Source: Halosaccharopolyspora lacisalsi (GTDB lineage Bacteria > Actinomycetota > Actinomycetes > Mycobacteriales > Pseudonocardiaceae). Taken from it: a stretch of DNA of 64,000 nt. Shown here piece after piece: positions 17,568 through 24,975 of the stretch. The stretch lies in contig NZ_JACGWZ010000001.1 in the NCBI RefSeq assembly GCF_014137975.1, positions 434,001 through 498,000 of the forward strand, given 5' to 3'. Under the pieces are notes generated by a model. The model had not been told where the DNA came from. It did not search any database and saw only the letters and a list, made by a program, of their open reading frames with translations. Every line of letters starts with the position of its first letter. Within the stretch, counting starts at the first letter, position 1. A program made the position numbers and the translations under genes.

Positions 17568-18574
17568 CGGCGCCTCCGCAGCAGGGCCAGCCCCACGGCC
17601 GTCACGGCGGCGCCGGCGGCGGCGAGCGCGCTGTGGTTGTGCGAGGCCCACAGCTGGCGGCTGTGCCGGTGGGAGGAACGGTCGAAGACGCCGTGCGCAC
17701 CGTAATCGCGTCCGTCGGGGCCGTCGGCGGGTTCCCACAGGTTCGTCGCGAGCGCCGGGTCGTCCTGGTCGCTCTGCTGGGCGGAGTAGCCGTTGCGCGC
17801 CAGGTAGCGATCCAGCAGTCCCGGGGCGAGGGCGTTGGCCAGCAGGGTGCCGACGGTGCTGCCCCCGATCCAGTACTCCCGCCGCTTCGGGTGGTCCCCT
17901 GCGTGCAGCACCGCGCGAGCGGCGACCTCGGGCTGGTAGATCGGCGGCAGTGGCTGGGGGTGTCGGGGAAGCCGGGACAGCACCCAGGAGAACTGGGGAG
18001 TGTTGACCGCGGGGAGCTGCACCATCGTCGTGCTCACCCCGCTGCGTTCGTGCAGCAGTTCGCAGCGCAGCGACTCGTGGAATCCCTGGATGGCGTGCTT
18101 GGAGGCGCAGTAGGGCGCCTGCAACGGCACGCCCCGGTAGGCCAGCGCGGAACCGACCTGCACGATCGCTCCACGGTCGCGGGGACGCATGTGGCGCAAC
18201 GCGGCCAGGGTGCCGTGGACGAAACCGAGGTAGTCGACCTCGGTCACGCGCCGGAACTCCCGCGGCTCGATCTCGGTGACCGGAGCGAACACCGCGGAGA
18301 ACGCCGCATTGACCCAGACGTCGATCGGGCCGAGCGCGTTCTCGACCCGGTCGGCGGCGTCGATGACCTTGTCGGAGTCGGAGACGTCGAGCTCGATCGG
18401 CAGTGGCTCGCCGCCGCCCTGGCGCACGTCGGTGGCGGCACCGTCCAGCCCCTTGGTGCCTCGCGCCAGCAGGGCCACTCGGGCTCCGCGTTGTCCGTAG
18501 GCCCGGGCGACCGCACGTCCGATGCCTCCGCTGGCTCCGGTGACCACCACCACCTGCTGAGTCCCGTCGCTCAT
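17564..18574 (-). CDS. Short-chain dehydrogenase/reductase with C-terminal membrane helix
   Basis: A 336-residue classical SDR. The cofactor loop is VVTGASGGIGRAVARAYG. The catalytic serine lies in VQVGSALAYRG, with YCASK supplying Tyr and Lys. The segment after residue ~255 extends beyond a typical SDR and ends in a hydrophobic stretch (ALAAAGAAVTAVGLALL) followed by RRRR, suggesting a C-terminal membrane anchor. The substrate is unknown. The ATG start (MSDGTQQ) fits the family N-terminus. It is the first gene of the SDR-GH15 pair and is divergent from the HigBA fusion. Confidence 0.88.
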   Translation of the reverse strand: MSDGTQQVVVVTGASGGIGRAVARAYGQRGARVALLARGTKGLDGAATDVRQGGGEPLPIELDVSDSDKVIDAADRVENALGPIDVWVNAAFSAVFAPVTEIEPREFRRVTEVDYLGFVHGTLAALRHMRPRDRGAIVQVGSALAYRGVPLQAPYCASKHAIQGFHESLRCELLHERSGVSTTMVQLPAVNTPQFSWVLSRLPRHPQPLPPIYQPEVAARAVLHAGDHPKRREYWIGGSTVGTLLANALAPGLLDRYLARNGYSAQQSDQDDPALATNLWEPADGPDGRDYGAHGVFDRSSHRHSRQLWASHNHSALAAAGAAVTAVGLALLRRRR

Positions 18575-18745
18575 CGCCGCGTCACCACTCCTCCGCAAGG
18601 CTCGGCTGATCGCCCCGTCGGTCCGGGTCCCCCACAGCCATACCCAGCCGTTGATCGACGAAACCAGTTCCGCCTCGGCGGGGTGCTCCGGACGCGGACA
18701 ACCCATGACGGTTCGCGTTGATAACGCGACGCGGTTTTATGGAGT

Positions 18746-19342
18746 GTGCTCCGTTCGTTCCGAGACCAAGACACCGAGGCCGTCTGGCAGCGATGCAGGC
18801 CCCGCAGGTTCGATCCCGTCACCGCGCGGGCGGCTCGGCGTAAGCTGATGATTTTGCATGCCGCCGAGACCTTGGAGGATCTACGCACACCCCCGGGGAA
18901 ACGGCTGGAAAAGCTCAAAGGAGACCGAGCAGGGCAGTACAGCATTCGCATCGATCGACAGTGGCGGCTCTGCTTTTGCTGGACCGATCTCGGGCCTGTT
19001 GAGGTCGGGATCACCGCCTACCACCAGGAGACGGCCGTGGACACCGACATCGTGATGCCACCGGTGCACCCGGGAGAGATCCTGGACGAGGAGTACCTCC
19101 AGCCGCTGGACGTGAGCCAGTACCGGCTCGCCGTCGAGACCGGCGTGCCACCGCGACGGATCAACGAGATCGTGCACGGTACACGCCGGATCAGCGCCGA
19201 CACGGCGTTGCGCATGGCCCGGTACTTCGGCACCTCGGAACGGTTCTTCCTCGACCGCCGGGAGCTCTACGACCTGGAGGTCGAGAAGGACCGCATCGGG
19301 TCAGAACTGGACCGGACCACACCCCTCCGACACGCCTGCTGA
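18746..19342 (+). CDS. higBA: HigB toxin and HigA antitoxin fused in one reading frame
   Basis: The single 198-residue frame contains two proteins normally encoded separately. Residues 1-97 are a HigB/RelE-type mRNA interferase (LRSFRDQDTEAVWQRC, RRFDPVTARAARRKLMIL, RLEKLKGDRAGQYSIRIDRQ, RLCFCWTD, VGITAYH). Residues 98-198 are a HigA XRE antitoxin (MPPVHPGEILDEEYLQPL, GVPPRRINEIVHGTRRIS, ARYFGTSERFFLD). The usual stop after the toxin's YH is absent; the frame reads YHQETAVDTDIVMPP into HigA. An ideal internal start (AGGAG, six bases, GTG 19037) lies at the junction, so free HigA is probably also made. The GTG 18746 start follows GGAG closely. Confidence 0.85.
   Translation: MLRSFRDQDTEAVWQRCRPRRFDPVTARAARRKLMILHAAETLEDLRTPPGKRLEKLKGDRAGQYSIRIDRQWRLCFCWTDLGPVEVGITAYHQETAVDTDIVMPPVHPGEILDEEYLQPLDVSQYRLAVETGVPPRRINEIVHGTRRISADTALRMARYFGTSERFFLDRRELYDLEVEKDRIGSELDRTTPLRHAC
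19026..19039 (+). promoter_or_regulatory. Internal ribosome binding site and GTG start for free HigA
   Basis: AGGAG at 19026-19030 is six bases ahead of an in-frame GTG at 19037, exactly at the toxin-antitoxin boundary. It would allow surplus antitoxin from the same message. Confidence 0.6.
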
Positions 19343-19356
19343 CTTTCGGGCACGAG

Positions 19357-19373
19357 CGAGTGACCCTCACTCG
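19357..19373. terminator. Short hairpin after higBA
   Basis: CGAGTGA and TCACTCG pair perfectly around CCC, 15 bases after the higBA stop. It is a modest terminator candidate. The ~190 bases from here to the next gene at 19567 show no convincing gene. Confidence 0.5.
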
Positions 19374-19566
19374 TCGCGTCCTTCGTGCAGCACGGACGGG
19401 ATCGTGGCCCGGTCGGCTCGCCCTCGGAGTTCAGCCTGGGCTCGCCGGATGGCGGCAGCGTTGTCCCGGGACGTCCGCGCGCACTCTGTCGGCTGTTCCG
19501 GCTCCCGTCGTTGACCGGCCACCGCCCGGGCTTCCCCCGGAACTCCCGCTCTGTGGCCCTTCGCCG

Positions 19567-20028
19567 TCACGCACGAGTCCGCCTGGACCAGCCGCGCGAG
19601 GTGTGCCAGGACTCGATCACGAGATGATCCGCTGGTGCGCCGACGTACGTGAGCGCGACTTCGCGGATGTCGACCCTGAAGAAGCTCGAACCGGCGAAGG
19701 GCCCCTCGGTCGGCCCCTCGATCTCGACGAGGCGGCCGGCCAGCTTCGCCTCGCCGCCCCACTCGCTCGGATCGGTCGAGGTGGGTTCCACCGTCGGGCT
19801 GTGCAGCGCTGTCCGCGGGTCGCGCCGCACGTCCAGCAGCTTCATCGACCCGGGCATCATCCCCAGCGTGATGTCGCTGTTCGTGAAGGTGATCTCATTC
19901 GCGCTGATACGGGGAGAGCCGTCCTCGCGCAGGGTCGCCAGCGTCTTGTTGGTGCCCACGTCGAAACGGTGTCGTACTCGTGCCGCGAATTCGGGAGCGT
20001 CGTCCGCGATCTCCGTCCATGAGGCCAT
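19567..20028 (-). CDS. Pyridoxamine 5'-phosphate oxidase-fold (FMN/F420-binding type) protein
   Basis: A 153-residue split-barrel flavoprotein-like protein. The N-terminal half carries HRFDVGTNKTLATLREDGSPRIS, the usual beta-hairpin with the reductase-family GSPR motif. This is followed by DPRTALHSPT and a C-terminal FRVDIREVALTYVG segment. Actinobacteria use such proteins as FMN- or F420-dependent reductases or haem-binding proteins; which applies here is not visible. The ATG start gives the usual length. It stands alone on the minus strand downstream of the uptake operon. Confidence 0.8.
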   Translation of the reverse strand: MASWTEIADDAPEFAARVRHRFDVGTNKTLATLREDGSPRISANEITFTNSDITLGMMPGSMKLLDVRRDPRTALHSPTVEPTSTDPSEWGGEAKLAGRLVEIEGPTEGPFAGSSFFRVDIREVALTYVGAPADHLVIESWHTSRGWSRRTRA

Positions 20029-20058
20029 GCGCGGAGGTGTAGCACGAACCCCCGACGC

Positions 20059-20778
20059 TCACCGCGTCCGAGGGGAGTCGTGCAGGACGCACTCGGCGCA
20101 GTAGCCGCCTCCTGTCCTGCGCCACCACTGGCAGCAGGTGCGCCTGCGCGCCCACGTGCCGGACAGCTCCGGGTCGATGCGCAGCAGCTCCGGTCGTCCC
20201 GTGGCGGCCGACAACCGCCGCGCGCTCTCCATCACGTTCCCCGGCATCCCGGCGCGCTCCAGTCGACCGAGCACCGTGCCCACCAGGCCGACCGGGTTTC
20301 CCCAGTACTCGTGACTGCCCGGCTTCGGTCCGCCGAGCGCGTGCAGCGCCTCGGTCAGCGGTGCGAACGCGGCCGAGACCTCCTCCCACCAGCGGCGCTC
20401 CGAGATCGGAGCCTCCACCGCCTCGCCCGTGAGCCGCAGGCCGGCCAGCCGGCCCCCGTCGTCGACGGAGACCCGCAGGCCTTCGAGCGACGGCAGCGCC
20501 GCGCCGAAGTGGTGCTCCGGCACCGTCGCGCAGGCGGCGAGCCAGCCGAAGCGGAACGCGACGAGCACCAGTCCCGCCCTGTGATGCCGGAATTCGCCGC
20601 GCTCCTGCCACTCCTCGGCGCAGCGCGACAGCCACGGGCCGTCCGGGTCGCAGAACTCCGGCCAGGACACCGTGGGCTCCGCCCGTTCGGCGGGCACCGA
20701 TCCCGGACGCGGTAGCAGCCGGTCGCACTCGCGCAGCCTCCCGGACAGCACGGCCGGTGATGGTGCCGTTTCCGGCAT
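20059..20778 (-). CDS. FhuF-like ferric-reductase-type (2Fe-2S) protein
   Basis: A 239-residue protein whose C-terminus RTCCQWWRRTGGGYCAECVL has the CC-x10-C-x2-C cluster-binding pattern of FhuF siderophore-iron reductases. The rest is a diverse Trp-rich domain typical of the family. It follows the binding-protein gene by six bases, so it is the last gene of the uptake operon. FhuF proteins release iron from siderophores by reduction. Its presence behind a cobalamin riboswitch is unexpected and leaves two readings: corrinoid reduction, or a mixed metal-uptake operon. Confidence 0.82.
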   Translation of the reverse strand: MPETAPSPAVLSGRLRECDRLLPRPGSVPAERAEPTVSWPEFCDPDGPWLSRCAEEWQERGEFRHHRAGLVLVAFRFGWLAACATVPEHHFGAALPSLEGLRVSVDDGGRLAGLRLTGEAVEAPISERRWWEEVSAAFAPLTEALHALGGPKPGSHEYWGNPVGLVGTVLGRLERAGMPGNVMESARRLSAATGRPELLRIDPELSGTWARRRTCCQWWRRTGGGYCAECVLHDSPRTR

Positions 20779-20784
20779 TCGAAC

Positions 20785-21807
20785 TCACTTCGATCGGTGC
20801 CACAGGTAGTCGGTGAAGGTGCGCACCGCCGAGGGGTTGCGGGGCCCCTCGACCAGCGCCGCGTAGGGCAGGGCGAAGAACCGCCGCTCCCGGACGGCGT
20901 CCACCCGTTGGAGTGGTGGGTAGCTCGTCAGGAAGTCGATCTTGTCCTGCACCGTCTTGCCCGCCCCGTAGTCGTTGATCAGGATGACGTCCGGGTCGGC
21001 CCGCACGACAGCCTCCCAGCTCACCCCGGTCCAGCTGTCGTCGAGGTCGGCGAAGATGTTGTGGCCACCGGCCTTGGCGATGATCTGACTGGCCGCGCCC
21101 CCGTTTCCGGAGGTGACCGGCTGGCTGGTGCCGGAGTCGTAGAGGAACACCTCCGGCCGTGGCCGCCCCTGCGGCACCGACGCGTGGGCCTCGGCCACGG
21201 TCCGCTCGTACCGGCTGATCAGTTCCTCGGCTCGCTCGGGGACTCCGAAGATCCTGCCGAGGTTGCGCAGGTCGGTGTGGAGGGCCTGGAGGGGTGGCAT
21301 GATGCCGCGCTTCTCGCCGCTTCCACTCCGGCACGACTCGGTCAGGACGTAGGAGTCGATGCCCGCCCGGTCCAGGCGCCGGGGGGTGAAGCGCTCCGTC
21401 TCGCTGAAGCCGTATTTCCACCCGGCGAAGACCGTGTCCGCGTTGGCGGCCCGGACGACCTCCTTGTTGATCTCCTCGGCCAGGTGGGGGACCTGCTCGA
21501 ACCGCTCGCGGAACGGCGAGCTCTCCACACCGCGCCGCTGCCCGTCGGAGAGCACGTATCCGGCCATCCGGTCCTGCAGCCCCAGGGCGAACATCAGCTC
21601 GGTGATGCCGATGTCGTTGGTCACCACCCGCTGAGGTGGCTCGTGGAAAGTACGCGGCCGGCCGCAGTTGGTGACGGTGATCGGGAAGTCGGCGGCGTTG
21701 GCGGCCCCTCCCGATCCGGGGTCCGGAGCGATTCGCGCCCCGCATCCCGTGATCAGCGTCATGCCGGTGATCAGCAGCGCCGTCCGGCGCAGCAGTCTGG
21801 TGGACAC
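20785..21807 (-). CDS. ABC transporter substrate-binding lipoprotein (BtuF/FecB type)
   Basis: A 340-residue exported lipoprotein. A signal sequence ends in the lipobox LITGC. It then has the cluster-A-III binding-protein pattern: RVVTNDIGITELMFALGL, the long central helix, and DPDVILINDYG in the second lobe. Family members bind siderophores, haem or corrinoids. Because the operon lies behind a cobalamin riboswitch, corrinoid or cobinamide is my preferred ligand, inferred from regulation only. The start codon is 18 bases downstream of the ATPase stop. Confidence 0.87.
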   Translation of the reverse strand: MSTRLLRRTALLITGMTLITGCGARIAPDPGSGGAANAADFPITVTNCGRPRTFHEPPQRVVTNDIGITELMFALGLQDRMAGYVLSDGQRRGVESSPFRERFEQVPHLAEEINKEVVRAANADTVFAGWKYGFSETERFTPRRLDRAGIDSYVLTESCRSGSGEKRGIMPPLQALHTDLRNLGRIFGVPERAEELISRYERTVAEAHASVPQGRPRPEVFLYDSGTSQPVTSGNGGAASQIIAKAGGHNIFADLDDSWTGVSWEAVVRADPDVILINDYGAGKTVQDKIDFLTSYPPLQRVDAVRERRFFALPYAALVEGPRNPSAVRTFTDYLWHRSK

Positions 21808-21825
21808 GTCGACCTCTCGTCGTGG

Positions 21826-22602
21826 TCATGCGGCGGGGCGGGAAGGTTCGAAGAGCAACTGGGGAGCTCCGGTGCCCGGGTGGTCGACCACGTGGGCCCG
21901 CACCCCGAACACCTCCCGCACGATCTCGGGAGTGAGGACCTCGCGGGGCGGACCGGCGGCGACGATGCGCCCCCGGTCGAGCACGTGGACCCGGTCGCAC
22001 CACGAGGCCGCCATGTTGAGGTCGTGCAGCGCGGTCACGGTGGTCAGGCCGAGGCGGTGCACCAGGGCCAGCACGTCGAGCTGGTGGCGGATGTCGAGGT
22101 GGTTGGTCGGCTCGTCGAGCACGAGCACCTGCGGCTGCTGGGCCAGGGCGCGGGCGATGAGCACCCGTTGCCGCTCGCCGCCGGACAACGTCCGGAAGTC
22201 CCGCTCGGCCAGGTGCTCGCAGCCGACCTCGGACAGTGCTCGCGCGCGGATCCGCCGGTCCTCGTCATCGTGCCGCGCGAAAGTCGACTTGTGCGGAGCG
22301 CGTCCCATCGTCACCACCTCGGCGGCGGTGAAGTCGAACTCCGGTTGTGACTCCTGGGTGAGCGCGGCGATCATCCGGGCGCTGTCGCGCAGCGACATTC
22401 CCGCGACGTCCTCGCCACCGAGCCGGACCGTCCCCCGGTTCGGGGTCAGCGTCCGGAACACGCACCGCAGGGTGCTGGACTTGCCGCTGCCGTTCGGGCC
22501 GACCAGGCCGACGAGTTGGCCGGAGCGCACGTGCGCGTCGATGTCGGCGATGAGCCGTCGCCCGGACGCGGTCACGGTCAGACCGTCGAGTTCCAGATCC
22601 AT
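21826..22602 (-). CDS. ABC transporter ATP-binding protein (BtuD/FecE type)
   Basis: A 258-residue ATPase with Walker A GPNGSGKSS, Q-loop in LTQESQPEF, signature LSGGERQRV, Walker B VLVLDEPTNHLD and the switch histidine in ALHDLN. It is the cytoplasmic motor for the permease encoded just upstream. Its ATG overlaps the permease stop by one base (TGATG), giving tight coupling. The gene order permease-ATPase-binding protein-FhuF is all one strand. Confidence 0.92.
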   Translation of the reverse strand: MDLELDGLTVTASGRRLIADIDAHVRSGQLVGLVGPNGSGKSSTLRCVFRTLTPNRGTVRLGGEDVAGMSLRDSARMIAALTQESQPEFDFTAAEVVTMGRAPHKSTFARHDDEDRRIRARALSEVGCEHLAERDFRTLSGGERQRVLIARALAQQPQVLVLDEPTNHLDIRHQLDVLALVHRLGLTTVTALHDLNMAASWCDRVHVLDRGRIVAAGPPREVLTPEIVREVFGVRAHVVDHPGTGAPQLLFEPSRPAA

Positions 22603-23702
22603 CAGCGACCTCCGAACGAGTAGCCGCGCCGGCTCATCAGCAGCAGGAAGCACGGCACGCCGATCGCCGCCGTGATCACGCCCAGCGGCAGCTCCTCCGG
22701 GGCGGCCAGGGTGCGGGCGAGCACGTCCACCCACACCAGGAAGATCGCCCCGGCCGGGGGCGCCAGCAGCAGGACCCGCCGGTGATCCGAACCGGTCACC
22801 AGCCGCACCAGGTGCGGCAGCATCAGCCCGACGAAACCGACCGCCCCGCTGACCGCGACCACGACACCGGTCACGGCGGCGGTGACGACGAACAGCTCGC
22901 GGCGGAGCCGCTCCGGCGCCACTCCGAGGGTCGTGGCGGTCTCGTCGCCCATGGACAGGGCGTTGAGGCGGCGCGCGGACAGCAGCAGGTAGCCGATTCC
23001 CAGCGCCACCACGACGGTGGCCACCGGCAGGGAGCTCCAGGTGACGCCGCCGAGACTGCCCAGCAGCCAGAACAGGGTCGACTGGGCCGCGTTCCCGTTG
23101 GGTGCCCGGAACACCATCAGCGTCGTGATCGCCGAGAAGCCGTAGGACAACGCCGTTCCGGTCAGCACGAGTCGCAGCGGAGCGAGTCCACCTCCGGAAC
23201 GGGCGATGAGGTAGACCAGCAGAGTGGCGCCCAGCGCGCCGAGGAACGCCGCCGTGGACAGCGCGTAGAGCCCCAGCGCGCCGAGGAACCCGAACAGGGC
23301 GACCGCGCTGGCGCCGACCGAGGCGCCGGAGGAGATGCCGAGCACGAACGGATCGGCCAGGGCGTTGCGCACCATCGCCTGCACCGCCACTCCCACGGTG
23401 CTGAGCCCGGCGCCGACCACGGCGGCCAGCAACACGCGGGGCAGTCGGATGTTCCAGACGATGGCGTAGGTGCCCGCGTCCTCGGCGCTGACGACACCGC
23501 CGCGCAGCGCCTCGTGGAGCAGCGACAACGCCTTGCCCGGCGCGATGCTGGTGGGCCCCAGGGCGACACCGCCGATGACGGAGGCCGCCAGCACCACCAG
23601 CGCCACGGCCAGCGTCAGCAGCAGGCGGCCGTGTTCGGAGGGCGATCCCTCGACGGGACTCGAATCGACTTCGGTCTCGGGAGCCTTCGTCGGGGCACTC
23701 AC
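22602..23702 (-). CDS. FecCD/BtuC-family ABC transporter permease
   Basis: A 366-residue permease with about ten membrane helices. It contains the FecCD signatures RLPRVLLAAVVGAGLSTVGVAVQ, NALADPFVLGISSGASVGA and GFVGLMLPHLVRL. It moves a siderophore- or corrinoid-type substrate across the membrane. The GTG start (GTGAGTGCC) overlaps the stop of a 21-codon leader ORF, so translation probably depends on ribosomes finishing that leader. A cobalamin riboswitch lies about 220 bases upstream. Confidence 0.92.
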   Translation of the reverse strand: MSAPTKAPETEVDSSPVEGSPSEHGRLLLTLAVALVVLAASVIGGVALGPTSIAPGKALSLLHEALRGGVVSAEDAGTYAIVWNIRLPRVLLAAVVGAGLSTVGVAVQAMVRNALADPFVLGISSGASVGASAVALFGFLGALGLYALSTAAFLGALGATLLVYLIARSGGGLAPLRLVLTGTALSYGFSAITTLMVFRAPNGNAAQSTLFWLLGSLGGVTWSSLPVATVVVALGIGYLLLSARRLNALSMGDETATTLGVAPERLRRELFVVTAAVTGVVVAVSGAVGFVGLMLPHLVRLVTGSDHRRVLLLAPPAGAIFLVWVDVLARTLAAPEELPLGVITAAIGVPCFLLLMSRRGYSFGGR

Positions 23703-23764
23703 GACCGGGCGCCCGTCCCTCGTGGCAGCGGGAGCGGTGCGGGGCGAAAGGCGGGGTCGGGCAC
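23699..23764 (-). CDS. 21-residue leader ORF coupled to the permease start
   Basis: It starts GTG at 23764, six bases after a strong GAGGAAGG ribosome binding site. It codes VPDPAFRPAPLPLPRGTGARS and stops in TGA, overlapping the permease GTG (GTGA). The permease itself lacks a good binding site, so this leader is likely how its translation begins. The peptide is Pro/Arg-rich and probably has no function of its own. Confidence 0.55.
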   Translation of the reverse strand: MPDPAFRPAPLPLPRGTGARS

Positions 23765-23766
23765 GG

Positions 23767-23801
23767 GGTACCTTCCTCGGTTCGGAGGTCGAGCAGGTAC
23801 C
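23767..23801 (-). promoter_or_regulatory. Hairpin that hides the leader-ORF ribosome binding site
   Basis: On the minus strand GGTACCT (23801-23795) pairs with AGGTACC (23773-23767), and CTCG...CGAG forms an inner helix. The 3' arm contains the GGAAGG of the ribosome binding site for the leader ORF. This fits the expression platform of a translation-blocking riboswitch. Confidence 0.55.
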
Positions 23802-23919
23802 CGGTGGGCACGTCGCCGTGACGGGAAAGCGCCGTTCCGGGCTCCCTGCCGCAGTCCTCGACGGTCGTGGAGCTGATCACTGCGCCGCGTCCGGTCGGAC
23901 CGGAAGGACGCACTGGCGG

Positions 23920-24035
23920 TGGCGACGGGTCTTCGGGCTCGCTCGCCTGCGGCGAGCTCACCGTTGCGGGTCAGCGCCGGAATCGCACCGGCTTCCCCCG
24001 CCGCGCATCGATCTGTTCTGCGAGCATCGTCGTGG
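23920..24035 (-). ncRNA. Cobalamin riboswitch aptamer
   Basis: The minus strand carries the conserved cobalamin-aptamer core: GGGGGAAGCCGGTGCGATT, then CCGGCGCTGACCCGCAACGGTGA split over the P4-P6 region, and a downstream GAGCCCGAAGACC resembling the conserved AGCCxGGAGACC. A closing stem CGACG/CGTCG (24032-24028 with 23927-23923) sets approximate ends. It lies upstream of the permease-ATPase-binding protein-FhuF genes on the same strand and should repress them when adenosylcobalamin is bound. The usual GCCACUG arm is short or missing, so this is a compact variant. Confidence 0.82.
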
Positions 24036-24500
24036 AGCCGTGTCCCGCGTGTCAAAGTTTGTGCGAAGCACCACCGCGGTCGGCCGCCGTCCGCCTCGGT
24101 CGGTGCGAGCGGTTTCCCCGGTGCGCGGTTCGACCGCACGACGGTTCGGCGATCAGTATCGCCAATGGGGTGAACGGACTTTTCCGGGACTCGCACCGCC
24201 GTCCCGGCTGCCCCCCGCGCACGCACCGGCAACGAATCGGTTCGGATCGGACTCGCTGCCACGGCCCGGTCGTCACACCGGCCGGAAGAGCCCGATCATC
24301 CGAGTGCTTCGGGACGTCGTGCGGTCGTGGCGCGCTTCGGCGCCGAAGGTCGGTTCGAGCGCCTGGGACCGTCCCGTGCTGGGAGCGAAAGCCGGCAGCC
24401 CCGCTCCTGGTTCCGGAAACGGAGCTGTGTGGGACTTGTGCACGCTGTTCGCACGTCGCACGCCTCGGCGTGCGGTGTTCGCTCTCCGGCGTCGCGGTTC
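24036..24500. other. Intergenic region with no recognised gene
   Basis: About 460 bases between the riboswitch and the tRNA. The open frames here have no family match or ribosome binding site. It should hold the promoter of the riboswitch operon (minus strand) and any tRNA trailer. I see no clear -10/-35 pair. Confidence 0.4.
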
Positions 24501-24502
24501 GG

Positions 24503-24576
24503 TGAGGCCGGCGGGATTCGAACCCGCACTGCCTAGGACCTAAACCTAGTGCCTCTGCCTGTTGGGCTACGGCCCC
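24503..24576 (-). tRNA. tRNA with UAG anticodon (Leu by code) but a short variable arm
   Basis: The cloverleaf folds well. The acceptor is GGGGCCG/CGGCCTC with one G-U pair. The anticodon arm is CTAGG-TTTAGGT-CCTAG with anticodon TAG, and the T arm is GCGGG-TTCGAAT-CCCGC. The variable region is only GCAGT, five bases, whereas bacterial tRNA-Leu has a long variable arm. The D stem is weak (three pairs plus C-A). CCA is not fully encoded. It may be a leucine isoacceptor of phage or plasmid type, or charged with something else. At 74 nt it is class I length. Confidence 0.85.
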
Positions 24577-24718
24577 GCTGCGTTCCAGCTTAGCGTGTCG
24601 CCGTGGGCGTGAGGACGGCGGTCGCCTCGCACGTGGGCGCGACACGCGGAGACCGCCAGTGAGTACGGTGCGAGCGCGTGATCTACCGTAGGTAGGAGCT
24701 GACCGACGAGGAGGACAC

Positions 24719-24940
24719 GTGGCCCGTGACCCCGACGAAATCCAGCGCGAGATCGAGAAGGCTCGCGAGGCGCTGGCCGTGACGCTCGACGAGCTGGAGA
24801 CCAAGGCGAACCCGACGCGCGTGATCGAGTCCGGCAAGGCCGGTGTGCGGGAGAAGCTCGAGGATCCGAGGGTGCGCTACGCGCTGATCGGCGTCGGTGC
24901 GGTCGTGACCGTCGCCCTCGTGCGCAAGCTGTTCCGCTGA
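24719..24940 (+). CDS. DUF3618 small membrane protein
   Basis: A 73-residue protein: a charged helical N-terminus (DPDEIQREIEKAREALAVTLDELE, typical of DUF3618) and a C-terminal membrane helix YALIGVGAVVTVALV followed by RKLFR. Its function is unknown; such proteins often neighbour phage-holin-like envelope genes. The GTG start has a GAGGAGGA ribosome binding site. Confidence 0.85.
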   Translation: MARDPDEIQREIEKAREALAVTLDELETKANPTRVIESGKAGVREKLEDPRVRYALIGVGAVVTVALVRKLFR

Positions 24941-24975
24941 CCCCCACTGGGCGCGCGGCCGGCTGCCCGAAGCGC

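Noticed and set aside
19374-19566. A minus-strand frame ending ATIPSVLHEGRDE as a gene
   Set aside because: It overlaps the PNPOx-fold gene in another frame, has no start signal of its own, and no recognisable family.
24036-24500. Long frames between the riboswitch and the tRNA
   Set aside because: Composition is not gene-like in any one frame and no start site or conserved motif supports them.
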